Below are positions 1-10,700 of a stretch of DNA of 64,000 bases, in pieces; position 1 is the first letter of the stretch; every line of letters begins with the position of its first letter. The notes below the pieces were generated by a model. The model ran no database searches. It was not told where the DNA came from and worked only from the letters and a program-made list of their open reading frames with translations. A program made the translations under genes and the position numbers. This DNA is from Bostrychus sinensis (Eukaryota > Chordata > Actinopteri > Gobiiformes > Eleotridae): positions 31,011,403-31,075,402 of the forward strand of contig CM036243.1 of the NCBI GenBank assembly GCA_020698575.1. The letters are read 5' to 3'.

Positions 1-156
1 TGGACTATATTATGCTGTTGTGACACTTGACAGGAAGTCCCTACTGTCTGTGTCCTCTCCTGTGTGTTTACTGTCTCCTTGGTGGAGGCAGTGGTGCCAC
101 AAGAGGGCACCACTAGGATGATTCCAAGGGCCCAGGCCCAGGAAAATCTCACAAAA

Positions 157-207
157 CACCTCCAGACAAAAGGAGCACAGCAGCTGATCCTCAGACATAT
201 CAGCCAT
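157..207 (-). pseudogene. TRIM (btr-like) 5' fragment, RING start only
   Basis: The minus-strand start codon (205-207) opens MADMSEDQLLCSFCLEVF, clearly the N-terminus of the TRIM family found across this window (MASMSEEQLLCSICLEVF in intact copies). Homology stops around base 157. Beyond that the sequence is the intergenic DNA that follows other units (compare 1-150 with 11,049-11,170). Only the first RING cysteine pair remains, so this is a broken end of a TRIM unit and not a gene. An open frame continues through the junction to base 10 but has no family resemblance there. Confidence 0.85.
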
Positions 208-749
208 AATAGAGAAATAAAGGTAATTTACATTGTGAAAAATAGTTTTTCAAAAGTCCTAGTGATACAAATCTGTGCAGGCCTTCTTAATTATTTTACT
301 ACATAACTTAACTTTACATAATTTTTTTGAAACAGCACCCCCAGAACAGGAAAAAACTGCCTATAAATACACCCAGGGTCACATGATTTATAGTATACAT
401 AGTTGTCATTTTTTATAGTAACCCTATTGACTCTTTTTCTTTAAATAATGAACCTCGAATAACATAAATATTAAAATAGTTTCAGTTCAATTTTGATGTG
501 TAACCTTGAACCATTTGCAACAAAATATTACCAAATCAACACAAAGTAAAAGCAGAACATAAATATATTAGGTGTTTATTTAGAGTTTACTATCTTCTTA
601 AAAATGTTCCTTTGTTAAAAGTGTCACTTTAACTTTCGTTTTTGTCAAATTTTGTTATTGATAAATGAGCACAATAGTATATAATAAGGAACTAAATAGA
701 CTCAAACTTGGCCAATTAAGATATTCATTAAAACAGGATAATTACTCAC

Positions 750-840
750 CAGTTAACCTGTCTTCAGGTAAAGCTGTAAACAATTTAGTTTCACACAGCG
801 CAGTTTGAGCTTTGTCCTGTTCCTTCGAAAGGGCAGCACT
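750..840 (-). other. 5' non-coding exon remnant of the fragmentary TRIM unit
   Basis: The sequence corresponds to the non-coding first exon seen upstream of the intact genes: the donor (reverse of actcac at 744-749), the gttaac motif, the tcttcag/ttaaagctg block and ttcgaa are all recognisable but diverged. It lies ~540 bp upstream of the RING fragment, as expected for this family's 5'UTR intron. The left edge is set by the donor; the right edge (transcription start) is a guess. Confidence 0.6.
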
Positions 841-849
841 GATAAATTT

Positions 850-1944
850 CACTTTCATTCTGAGTATTATTGTGTTTTTGTTGCTCCACCCCCTAATAAA
901 GCTGAAAGTTAGATAAGTAACATCTTTCATAAGCCTTGTGTGAACAATAGCTTTATGTGAAACTAAAGATATTTTTACAGACCTTTTCCACTATATTGGC
1001 CTCTCTATTTATTCATATAAATAACTAATACTTTGTAGATTTGAGTTAGATTTTTAAAAGGTATCACCAAATGCTGCAGGACAAATTGCCTCTGCATCCT
1101 TTCATAAACCCTGCCACATTTTAGGTTAAAGATTACAATTGGTCTTACAGAATTAAGGGAAAATTGCTGTGAAGGAAAGTGATAACAATTTCACATTATG
1201 ACTTGATAATATGGTTTTAGCAAAAATTGTAAAAAAAAAAAAAAAAAAAAAATGTGTGAGAAATAAATGTAAGTTAAAATAAAGTGAACTGGAGAAAGTT
1301 ATCAGACAAATGAATAATGCGTTATTTATTTTATGAGTTATTATGAGAGACAGCTCAGATCCCTGCAGAGAGAGATGTGGAGCTATGTGATGTAGGAGAG
1401 TGAGATAGAAATTTTAGGGCAGGTCTCCTCCCGGAGATTAGACACTGGTGGCTGAGAAAAGGAGACTGTGGAGAAAAAAAATGTTTCAGCTGCTGGGGAG
1501 GTGATGGGATGGAGGAGTTGTTTTGGCTCCAATCTGAAAAACACCCAAATAACAGGAGAGACAGAACGGTTTAAATGTACCACTGAGTGATGATTGGCTG
1601 AGAGATTGAGGAAGTAGGATGAGATTGGCTGAGAGAGGGAAGGCAGCTGAGGACGTGGAGTGGAGAGACCGGTCTTCCTGGTGTAATTTACGCTTCAGCT
1701 TCATTTGTTGTTAATTTGGCTGATGACAAACCAACTGGAACAAAACAATATAAGGAAACAATAAAAAAAGGATGCCAAAACCTCTCTTTGGGTCTGGGTT
1801 TAAGAGTCTATAGGTTCATAAATTATAGCCATACTAACTTTGATTTTATACTGATCTGAAGTAAATATGTCATGTGCTTCTCTCCAATATTCATTTATTA
1901 AAATTCTAAAACTTTTCCCATTAAAGTTTGATAGTGGCTGCTGG
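850..1944. other. Intergenic, no gene recognised
   Basis: AT-rich DNA with a poly-A run near 1,230-1,251. Around 1,330-1,720 the composition is richer in G and A, with repeated attggctgag motifs (inverted CCAAT-type). Short open frames here match no family I know. I see no RNA gene. Confidence 0.5.
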
Positions 1945-3039
1945 AGCACATAGATGCTTTGAGCCTATAAGTGGGTTACACCCTATGTTCAGCTGTTTGA
2001 AACCTAAATATGATTTAAATTACAAGATGTGTTAAAACAGATTTAAAAACATATATACAGATTATAGTAAACCTATAAAACTGAATCCCCCAATGCATGA
2101 GCAGAGACACTGACAGACAACCCTTCACTCTCACATTCACTCACATTTTTAGATTTGCCAGCACGTTCTTGTGCAGTGGAAGTAATCTTGAATCACCTTG
2201 TAGTTGTGCATTTAGCCACTAGATTCTGACAAAAAGTAAAAGGTAGAAATCGTAATCTACCAGATGGGTCCTGAAGCAGTAAATCGATCAGCTTTAATCT
2301 CCAGTGTTAGTGTTTACAGAGCTGAAGGAAGATTGTTATTGTGAGCAAAGACACAGAAACTAGAATACAGCTTTTAGTTTTTATTTTTCATTTGTGGCTT
2401 GTTTCCTTCTCTTTGTGCTGCTCCTTGTGGTTCCTGGTTTCAGTCATGTGCAGGGGTGAAAGTAGATTTTTGCTTATGCCGGTACTATAACAAATTATGC
2501 CTACATATATATTTTTAATAAATCTTGACTATAAATGAAAAATATAGACATGGCTTATACGGGGTTTAACAGGGTTTGAAAACAAATCAAACGCACCCTA
2601 TAAAGACCAACACACACCGGACGCACGTCAAAAAATACACCCCTATTATTTTCTATGAGGCGCACGGCGGTGGCTGAAAACACATGGTCCCCGTACTTCT
2701 GCAGTAACAAAGATGGTTCTCTGCTCCGTGTGACACAGACACACAGCTGTAAACACAGAGGGACAGTAGCTGCTGCTCGGGGGGACACAGGTAGCAGCTC
2801 CCAACTCCTGCTGCAGTCAGAGCACAGGGAAACTCCTTTCTGTCGCTAACTCGCTAATAACCTGCTATAGACAGGGGCGGCTCCAGACAAATATCATTGA
2901 GGGGGCAATGGGGGGTCCATATTAAATAAAGAGGGGGCAATGAAATTCTGACGCAACAATATACACCAAAAACAAGAGGCTAAAATCAATAAGCAAAATA
3001 TAAATTACCATTAGTATTGAGCAACAGTTCTGTCTAGAT

Positions 3040-3634
3040 CAGTGGTGCCCAACCTTTTTCGGCTTGCGATCTACTTTTAAAGTCATCAAGGCCTGGAGAT
3101 CTACCTTTATTTTTTTTTACCCCTTATTTCTATTAAACATAGTGGGCATTTATCAGGGTTATAATTATTGCAGTGGTTAAACATGAAAATAAAAATAGAA
3201 ATAACCACTTTAATAAAGTCACATTTTATTAAACTAAAAATTATAAACGTTCATCATCAACTCAGGACAGGAATAACTGAATCTAATAAATGTAGCATAT
3301 AAAGTTTTGTCAGTGATATTTACAACATTCCATCATTTCCTAAAACAGCTGATTATTATGGATTATAATAGGCCTACTATATTTATAATTATGCCTGAAT
3401 TAAACTGCAGTATCAATGCAGCTTATCATCAAAACTCAGTATTATTTTAGTAACATTGGTGATTGACAGGAGCTCCATGGTAACGCTCAGGGGAGGAGCT
3501 TGTGAGACTTTGACAAAGTCAGCTTTCGTCACGCACGGCAACAACAAACTACTGCAGGACAAAAACAAAGCAAACAGGTGACATCAGGCTCTGCCACATT
3601 CCTCACCTGTCTCCTCCCTGACACTGCTGCCGCT

Positions 3635-3729
<95 letters not shown>

Positions 3730-4041
3730 AGCCCCATGGCAGTGTTCAGAGCGGCCGCGGAGCACAAGCAGCCCGCAGCCTCTACAACAGAACTGAAGTG
3801 AAAGCGGCCAGAACTCTGCTTGTTATTAAGTTGCTTGTATTCGGTTTAGTTCGTAGCTCGTGCGGCTTCCTCGCGCTTCCACAGTGTCTCCTGTGTTAGA
3901 AAGAATCTCAGACTGATCCATCTGCGGAGCATTCACATGCCATAGGCAAATGACTTTATTTGGAAAGACATGGCTCCGCGATCTACCCGCACTGCTTTTA
4001 CGATCGACAGTAGATCACGATCACCGGGTTGAGGACCACTG
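3040..4041. mobile_element. Nested hAT-like element
   Basis: Starts CAGTGGTGCCCAACC and ends with the imperfect inverse GGTTGAGGACCACTG. The terminal 'gcgatctac...' and 'agtagatcacgatc' segments are typical of a common fish hAT-like MITE. It lies wholly inside the larger element. I do not see a clear 8-bp target duplication (gtctagat versus attaaaac), so this may be an old insertion or a composite end. It has no coding capacity. Confidence 0.7.
3639..3728. repeat. (GT)45 microsatellite
   Basis: An uninterrupted GT dinucleotide run of 90 bases within the nested transposon. Valine/cysteine and threonine/histidine open frames across it are artefacts of the repeat. Confidence 0.97.
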
Positions 4042-5042
4042 ATTAAAACCTTCTCAAGCGTTTGGTGTAATTTGAGGCAGCACTCCAGGTGTGCTTTGGG
4101 CTTAAGACACGCACGCTCAATGCGTTTGTTTAAGGAAGCGAGACAATCAGTGAATGATGAGAGGGGAGAGGGACATTCTGTGCATTAAATCACATCACGG
4201 AGCGATCATAAGCCACTAAAAACCACACAGACACATATATGATGAGATAAAGCACTGCCTGGTTCACATGCTTTAGCGTCAGATTTTTTTTTTCTCATAA
4301 AAGCGTCCGCGGTCCGCGGCTGCTTTCTAATGTGTGTTAAAGCAGCAAAGACTGGCCACAGCTGATCGCTTTCAACCCGGTACTGCTTACCCCCTCTAAA
4401 TCTTTTGCCGGTACGTAGTACCGGGCCGTACCGGCTTACTTTCACCCCTGGTCATGTGAACGTCCTCTTTTATAACTCCGTGTTCTTGTTGGTGGTTATT
4501 GCTGCAGCAGAAAGGCAACTATTTCTTCTTTTCTTTTTTTTTTTTTAACTTTTGTGATCTTATGCCTCATTTTTTACAATATTTTCTACTACTTAACCTC
4601 ATTCTCAACACAACATACACCAAAACAATAAAACTATATTTTTTCTTCAGTTCTCTTCACTGCACAACCTGCCAAGAACATGTCCCATGCAAGCCTGATC
4701 TACCTAGCTCTGGACAAACATCAGGACAACAACAATCTGGATTAAATTACAACTTAACCATTCCTAAAGCAGGTATAACTCTTAAGTCAGAGCAGACACT
4801 GAGGCTCACATCATCGTCCCAACGCGATATATTTAAAGACTCTGAGAATGGTTAGGTTGCTTTCATTATGATCACATTCAGTCATAAACAACATCAACAA
4901 AACAATACATTAACAATTAAACAATAAAACTTAATTAGGACAGATGACAGTGCGGCTTGTACCAAACTATATTGTTAATGAATCACTGAATCTGATTTAT
5001 TAATAGATACACAAACTAACTGCATCTTACTTGACCATGTTT

Positions 5043-5870
5043 TTATATACTACTTTGTTTAACAGGGATGATGATCAGAGGAACAGAGTTTTTACCTTTG
5101 TTATTGTCACTAGGATTAAAGTAAGGAAACAGTTTCTCAGTGAAGGTGCAGCCAGTGAAGGAGTAGATGAGAGCTGCAGTGTCTGCATCATAAAAAGAGA
5201 CCAGGCCCTGCTCATAATCTACAAACACACCGATCACACCAGGAACTGACTTTAGACTGAGATCTACAACAGGGTCAGCACAGGCTGTGTACTTATCTCC
5301 ATCTCTCAAAATAATGGTCCAGTATCCATTCTGAGGTGCCAGAGCTTCATTATATTTTCTGTTGATTGATTGATTGATTTTTCAGCGACTCCTAAATCCC
5401 ACATAGTTTTCTTTTTGACCTGAACCTCAAAGTAAAACCTGCCTGAAGAGAAACTCTGCTTTCCTAAAACACACACACAGTCAGTAAACCTCTCTGGGTT
5501 GTCTGGAAGATCATTCTCCACATCTCCATCATAAACCTGTCTCAGATCCTCAGACAGAACAAGCCATGGACTTGCTGTGTCTGGGTCTAGAGTCACGTCC
5601 ACTGCCCACTGCTGGAGTCTCCTAAGTTGGGCTTTAAACAGTTTCTTTATTTCTCCATTCAGTGTGATCTGGAGCTGAGCCACAGCTCTGTCCACAGAGC
5701 CCTCAAATGAAGGAGGCTCCAGTCTCACCTGTGTCCAGTCCTTCAGGTCTGCAGCAGTTTTCAGTTTGTTGAATCTTTGTAGAAAGTAGAAGTTGTCCTC
5801 AGAGCGTGTGAGCTGCTCCCCCTCTGTGACAAATGGATCACAGCAGCTGCTCCTCAGACATAGAAGCCAT
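5043..5870 (-). pseudogene. TRIM pseudogene, unit 1 (RING/B-box/coiled-coil deleted, SPRY frameshifted)
   Basis: The start codon (5868-5870) is followed by ten normal codons and then a TGA. At 5828/5829 the sequence jumps from the start of the RING to the end of the coiled coil, removing what is ~815 bp in the intact copy at 17,223-18,857. The rest is PRY-SPRY (LDPDTASPWLVLSEDL, FSSGRFYFEVQVK, VFVDYEQGLVSFYDADT), but an expanded TGAT run near 5,361-5,380 adds 8 bp and breaks the frame between two SPRY halves. The 3' end, stop and AATAAA-type signal are still recognisable. It cannot encode a TRIM ligase; a short SPRY-only product is conceivable but nothing supports it. Confidence 0.92.
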
Positions 5871-6677
5871 GACTGTGAGAAACGGAGATGAATTAGATTT
5901 GGAAAAGTCTATTTTTCCTGTAAAGTCAGCACAAGAGTGGCATCAGTAAAACATTTCAATCTATGCCCAGTCATGTGCTCACACATTTGCCCCTGGTGTG
6001 TTTGGTAATATGCATGCTCATGTTACCAAAAAGGGGTGTAAGAGTGGACAAATAATAACCCTCACTTGAGAGGGTTTAAAATGCAGTTGTTGCATTGCAT
6101 TTATTGCTTAGATTACATTAAACACAGTGAGTTTAAACTGAATTGTTAAATTTTCACATTTAAGTCCAGTTTTACTCTTATTACTTATGTTAATTATAAA
6201 TCGTTGGCTAAAATATTTTGGTGATTACCAAAAGTCCATCAGTTGGAAAGTTGCAGAACAGGAAATACCTGGCAATAAACTCACCCAAAGTCACATGATC
6301 GATTAATAACTTACACAAGATTTTACTCTATTGTTTTAATGCAACACTGTATAAGGTTTAACCATCTTAATACCCACGTAATCTTTTAAATATCAATATG
6401 AATTAATACCTAATACTAATACCTCTTCAAGATCTCCTCTAAATGCAACCCTGAATGAAAGACCAGTCTGCCATTTTGGATTCCTGCCATATACTCTGAT
6501 TGCCAACACAACTTAATATACAGGTACTATTTGTTTACAGCTTATAAACCTTATAGCATTAGTTTTGTCATTGATGTAAAACAGTATTATAAAACAATAA
6601 ACTGGAGTGACTTCTTTGACTGAACAGACCTAAAGATGATCAACAAAGACGTCTAAAACATCAGGAAATGCACTCAC

Positions 6678-6770
6678 CAGTTAACAACAGCCTCGTCTTC
6701 AGTTAAAGCTGGAAATACTCAGTTTTACACAGAGCAGTCTGAGCTTGTTTGTTTGTTTCTTCGAAGTGAG
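6678..6770 (-). other. Non-coding first exon, unit 1
   Basis: The donor GTGAGT (reverse strand, 6672-6677) follows a conserved exon ending in GTTAACTG. The block with cctcgtcttcag and the ttcgaa motif is the same as upstream of the intact genes. The intron to the former start codon is ~0.8 kb. The 5' end of the exon is not determined. Confidence 0.65.
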
Positions 6771-8973
6771 CACATTTAGGTTTCATTTTTATTCCCTGGT
6801 GTTGTTCTGCCTCTGTTGCTCCTTAAGCAGTGCACTGTGAAATAACAACAGGATATTTAATAGAGCTGGTAATAAAAGTTTGAAAAATTATCTTAAACTG
6901 AGCATTTCCTCTTTCATAGTGCAGTTTTATGTTTGAGTTTAGGAGCGAGGGGAGAGGTTAGGATGATTCCAGGGGCCCATGAATGACAGGGGCCCAGGAA
7001 AATCGGACAATAATAATATGAAGTTAGCTTAGTTTGTAATGATATGTCATATATATTTTCAGGGGGCCCAGAAAACCTAGCAGCACTCTTGGGTGGAGGC
7101 GCATATTTTCAGAAGAGACTTGACTTAAATGTGCTTTTATGAGATCATTTTGGTAACTAATTTACAATAATAATAACTAATACATGAAATAATAATAACA
7201 AATAGCAATAAATGAAATAACACTGATCAATAAATAATAAAAATAAATAAAAAATAAATAGAAATACATAAAGAATAATGAATAATATTAAATAAACAAC
7301 AATATCATAATAGTTGTCACCAAGTCTAAACTTGTATAGCTAAACAAATTCAGTTAAATGGACACAAGTAAATTTCTTCTTTAATTTTTAGGAAAATGGT
7401 TTAGTTTCTGCTCCTATATGAGATCTCCACAGCAAATTAATTGCATGTTAATTTGGCAGTGAGGTTTTTACACCAGACACAAAACAATAAGTTGAAAAAA
7501 CAAAGATACACTGATGAAGTTTTATTATTGTATTTATTATGATTATTATTTAGCTAAAGATAAAACCAAGAAAACCACCTGTACATACATTTTTCATATC
7601 TGTCACAGCTCTGTGTAACTGAAGGTTATGTAATATTAATATAAACTTTGACCAAAAATCACAAAGAAATACTTAAACAGTTACTTTTGTTAGTGCAGCC
7701 TTAGCCTCATGTTAATGCTGCCCTCACAACACCACACATATTACTTTATAAATCATCTAAATCTGCAGTAAATATAAATGCAATAAAAACATGTTACTGT
7801 AAAAACTGCTCACTGATTACTGAAAGAAATTACAGATGAATTCATTCAGTGGGAAAACATGTGAGAGCTTCTCAAGCACATAGATGCTTTGAGCCTATAA
7901 GTGGGTTACACCCTATGTTCAGCTGTTTGAAACCTAAATATGATTTAAATTACAAGATGTGTTAAAACGGATTTAAAAACATATATACAGATTATAGTAA
8001 ACCTATAAAACTGAATCCCCCAATGCATGAGCAGAGACACTGACAGACAACCCTTCACTCTCACATTCATTCACAATTTTAGATTTGCCAGCACGTTCTT
8101 GTGCAGTGGAAGTAATCTTGAATCACCCTGAAGTTGTGCATTTAGCCACTAGATTCTGACAAAAAGTAAAAGGTAGAAATCGTAATCTACCAGATGGGTC
8201 CTGAAGCAGTAAATCGATCAGCTTTAATCTCCAGTGTTAGTGTTTACAGAGCTGAAGGAAGATTGTTATTGTGAGCAAAGACACAGAAACTAGATTACAG
8301 CTTTTAGTTTTTATTTTTCATTTGTGGTTTGTTTCCTTCTCTTTGCGCTGCTCCTTGTGGTTCCTGGTTCCTGGTTCCTGGTTCCTGGTTTCAGTCATGT
8401 GAATATCCTCTCCGTGTTCTTGTTAGTGGTTATTGCAGCAGAAAGGCAACTATTTCTTCCTTTTTTTTTTCTTTTGTGATCTTATGCCTCATTTTTTACA
8501 ATATTTTCTACTACTTAACCTCATTCTCAACACAACATACACCAAAACAAAAAAACTATATTTTTTCTTCAGTTCTCTTCACTGCACAACCTGCCAAGAA
8601 CATGTCCCATGCAAGCCTGATCTACCTAGCTCTGGACAAACATCAGGACAACAACAATCTGGATTAAATTACAACTTAACCATTCCTAAAGCAGGTATAA
8701 CTCTTAAGTCAGAGCAGACACTGAGGCTCACATCATCGTCCCAACGCGATATATTTAAAGACTCTGAGAATGGTTAGGTTGCTTTCATTATGATCACATT
8801 CAGTCATAAACAACATCAACAAAACAATACATTCTTAACAATTAAACAATAAAACTTAATTAGGACAGATGACAGTGCGGCTTGTGCCAAACTATATTGT
8901 TAATGAATCACTGAATCTGATTTATTAATAGATACACAAACAAACTAACTCTGCATCTTACTTGACCATGTTT

Positions 8974-9797
8974 TTATATACTACTTTGTTTAACAGGCAT
9001 GATGATCAGAGGAGCAGAGTTTTTACCTTTGTTATTGTCACTAGGACTAAAGAAAGGAAACAGTTTCTCAGTGAAGGTGCAGCCAGTGAAGGAGTAGATG
9101 AGAGCTGCAGTGTCTGCATCATAAAAGGAGACCAGGCCCTGCTCATAATCTACAAACACACCGATCACACCAGGAACTGACTTTAGACTGAGATCTACAA
9201 CAGGGTCAACATATGCTCTGTACTTATCTCCATCTCTCAAAATAATGGTCCAGTAACCATTCTGAGATGTCAGAGCTTCATTATATTTTCTGTTGATTGA
9301 TTGATTTTTCAGCGACTCCTAAATCCCACATAGTTTTCTTTTTGACCTGAACCTCAAAGTAAAACCTGCCTGAAGAGAAACTCTGCTTTCCTAAAACACA
9401 CACACAGTCAGTAAACCTCTCTGGGTTGTCTGGAAGATCATTCTCCACATCTCCATCATAAACCTGTTTCAGATCCTCAGACAGAACAAGCCATGGACTT
9501 GCTGTGTCTGGGTCTAGAGTCACGTCCACTGCCCACTGCTGGAGTCTCCTAAGTTGGGCTTTAAACAGTTTCTTTATTTCTGCATTCACTGTGATCTGGA
9601 GCTGAGCCCCAGCTCTGTCCACAGAGCCCTCAAATGAAGGAGGCTCCAGTCTCACCTGTGTCCAGTCCTTCAGGTCTGCAGCAGTTTTCACTTTGTTGAA
9701 TCTTTGTAGAAAGTAGAAGTTGTCCTCAGAGCGTGTGAGCTGCTCCCCCTCTGTGACAAATGGAGCACAGCAGCTGCTCCTCAGACACAGAAGCCAT
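8974..9797 (-). pseudogene. TRIM pseudogene, unit 2
   Basis: The start at 9795-9797 reads MASMSEEQLLCSIC, then runs across the same deletion junction (9755/9756) out of frame into a stop about eight codons later. The PRY-SPRY half is split by an extra TGAT (+4 bp relative to the functional sequence) near 9,291-9,306. The C-terminal 88-residue SPRY block is otherwise intact. The shared junction shows that the deletion came before the duplication of units 1-3. Confidence 0.92.
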
Positions 9798-10608
9798 GAC
9801 TGTGAGAAACGGAGATGAATTAGATTTGGAAAAGTCTATTTTTCCTGTAAAGTCAGAACAAGAGTGGCATCAGTAAAACATTTCAATCTATGCCCAGTCA
9901 TGTGCTCACACATTTGCCCCTGGTGTGTTTGGTAATATGAATGCTCATGTTACCAAAAAGGGGTGTAAGAGTAGACAAATAATAACCCTCACTTGAGAGG
10001 GTTTAAAATGCAGTTGTTGCATTGCATTTATTGCTTAGATTACATTAAACACAAACAGTGAGTTTAAGCTGAATTGTTAAATTTTCACATTTAAGTCCAG
10101 TTTTACTCTTATTACTTATGTTAATTATAAATCGTTGGCTAAAATATTTTGGTGATTACCAAAAGTCCATCAGTTGGAAAGTTGCAGAACAGGAAATACC
10201 TGGCAATAAACTCACCCAAAGTCACATGATCGATTAATAACTTACACAAGATTTTACTCTGTTGTTTTAATGCAACACTGTATAAGGTTTAACCATCTTA
10301 ATACCCACATAATCTTTTAAATATCAATATGAATTAATACCTCATACTAATACCTCTTCAAGATCTCCTCTAAATGCAACCCTGAATGAAAGACCAGTCT
10401 GCCATTTTGGATTCCTGCCATATACTCTGATTGCCAACACAACTTAATATACAGGTACTATTTGTTTACAGCTTATAAACCTTATAGCATTAGTTTTGTC
10501 ATTGATGTAAAACAGTATTATAAAACAATAAACTGGAGTGACTTCTTTGACTGAACAGACCTAAAGATGATCAACAAAGACGTCTAAAACATCAGGAAAT
10601 GCACTCAC

Positions 10609-10700
10609 CAGTTAACAACAGCCTCGTCTTCAGTTAAAGCTGGAAATACTCAGTTTTACACAGAGCAGTCTGAGCTTGTTTGTTTGTTTCTTCGAAGTGA
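10609..10700 (-). other. Non-coding first exon, unit 2
   Basis: Donor at 10603-10608 on the reverse strand. Sequence is nearly identical to the first exon of the intact gene (19,690). The promoter and exon are therefore kept even though the coding part is broken, so the unit may still be transcribed. Outer edge approximate. Confidence 0.65.

Larger units (their letters stand above)
2451..4450. mobile_element. hAT-type non-autonomous transposon with exact 8-bp TSD
   Basis: The ends are inverted: CAGGGGTGAAAGTA at 2451-2464 and its reverse complement at 4437-4450. The element is flanked by identical 8-bp copies of GTCATGTG (2443-2450 and 4451-4458). Eight-base target duplications and CAGGGG-type ends are the hAT signature. 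The paralogous site in units 2-4 (for example near 8,394) carries a single gtcatgtg, which is the empty site. No transposase frame is visible. A second hAT-like element and a long GT repeat are nested inside. Confidence 0.93.
1945..7874 (-). repeat. Tandem TRIM unit 1 (decayed; carries a hAT insertion)
   Basis: First of four direct repeats that begin with the same sequence (agcacatagatgctttgag) at 1945, 7875, 11944 and 16123. Each contains, left to right, the TRIM 3' flank, a poly-T tract with an exon-like segment, the TRIM coding region, the 5'UTR intron, the non-coding exon, and AT-rich intergenic DNA. Unit 1 measures 5,930 bp, or ~3,920 bp without the 2,000-bp transposon and its 8-bp duplication. 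It also lacks ~250 bp of intergenic sequence near 6,930 that unit 2 has. Confidence 0.9.

Noticed and set aside
2872..3030. A third transposon start (caggggcggctccagac) inside the hAT at 2,451-4,450
   Set aside because: The sequence resembles the end of a known fish element, but no matching inverted end or target duplication is visible, so I do not call it as a separate element.
3578..3899. Open frames rich in Cys-Val or Thr-His around 3,578-3,899
   Set aside because: They are translations of the (GT)45 microsatellite within a transposon.
5306..5728. 140-residue SPRY frame as a stand-alone gene
   Set aside because: It begins at an internal methionine of a TRIM copy whose upstream half is deleted and ends at a frameshift inside SPRY. 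The same holds for 9,281-9,691 and 13,343-13,753.
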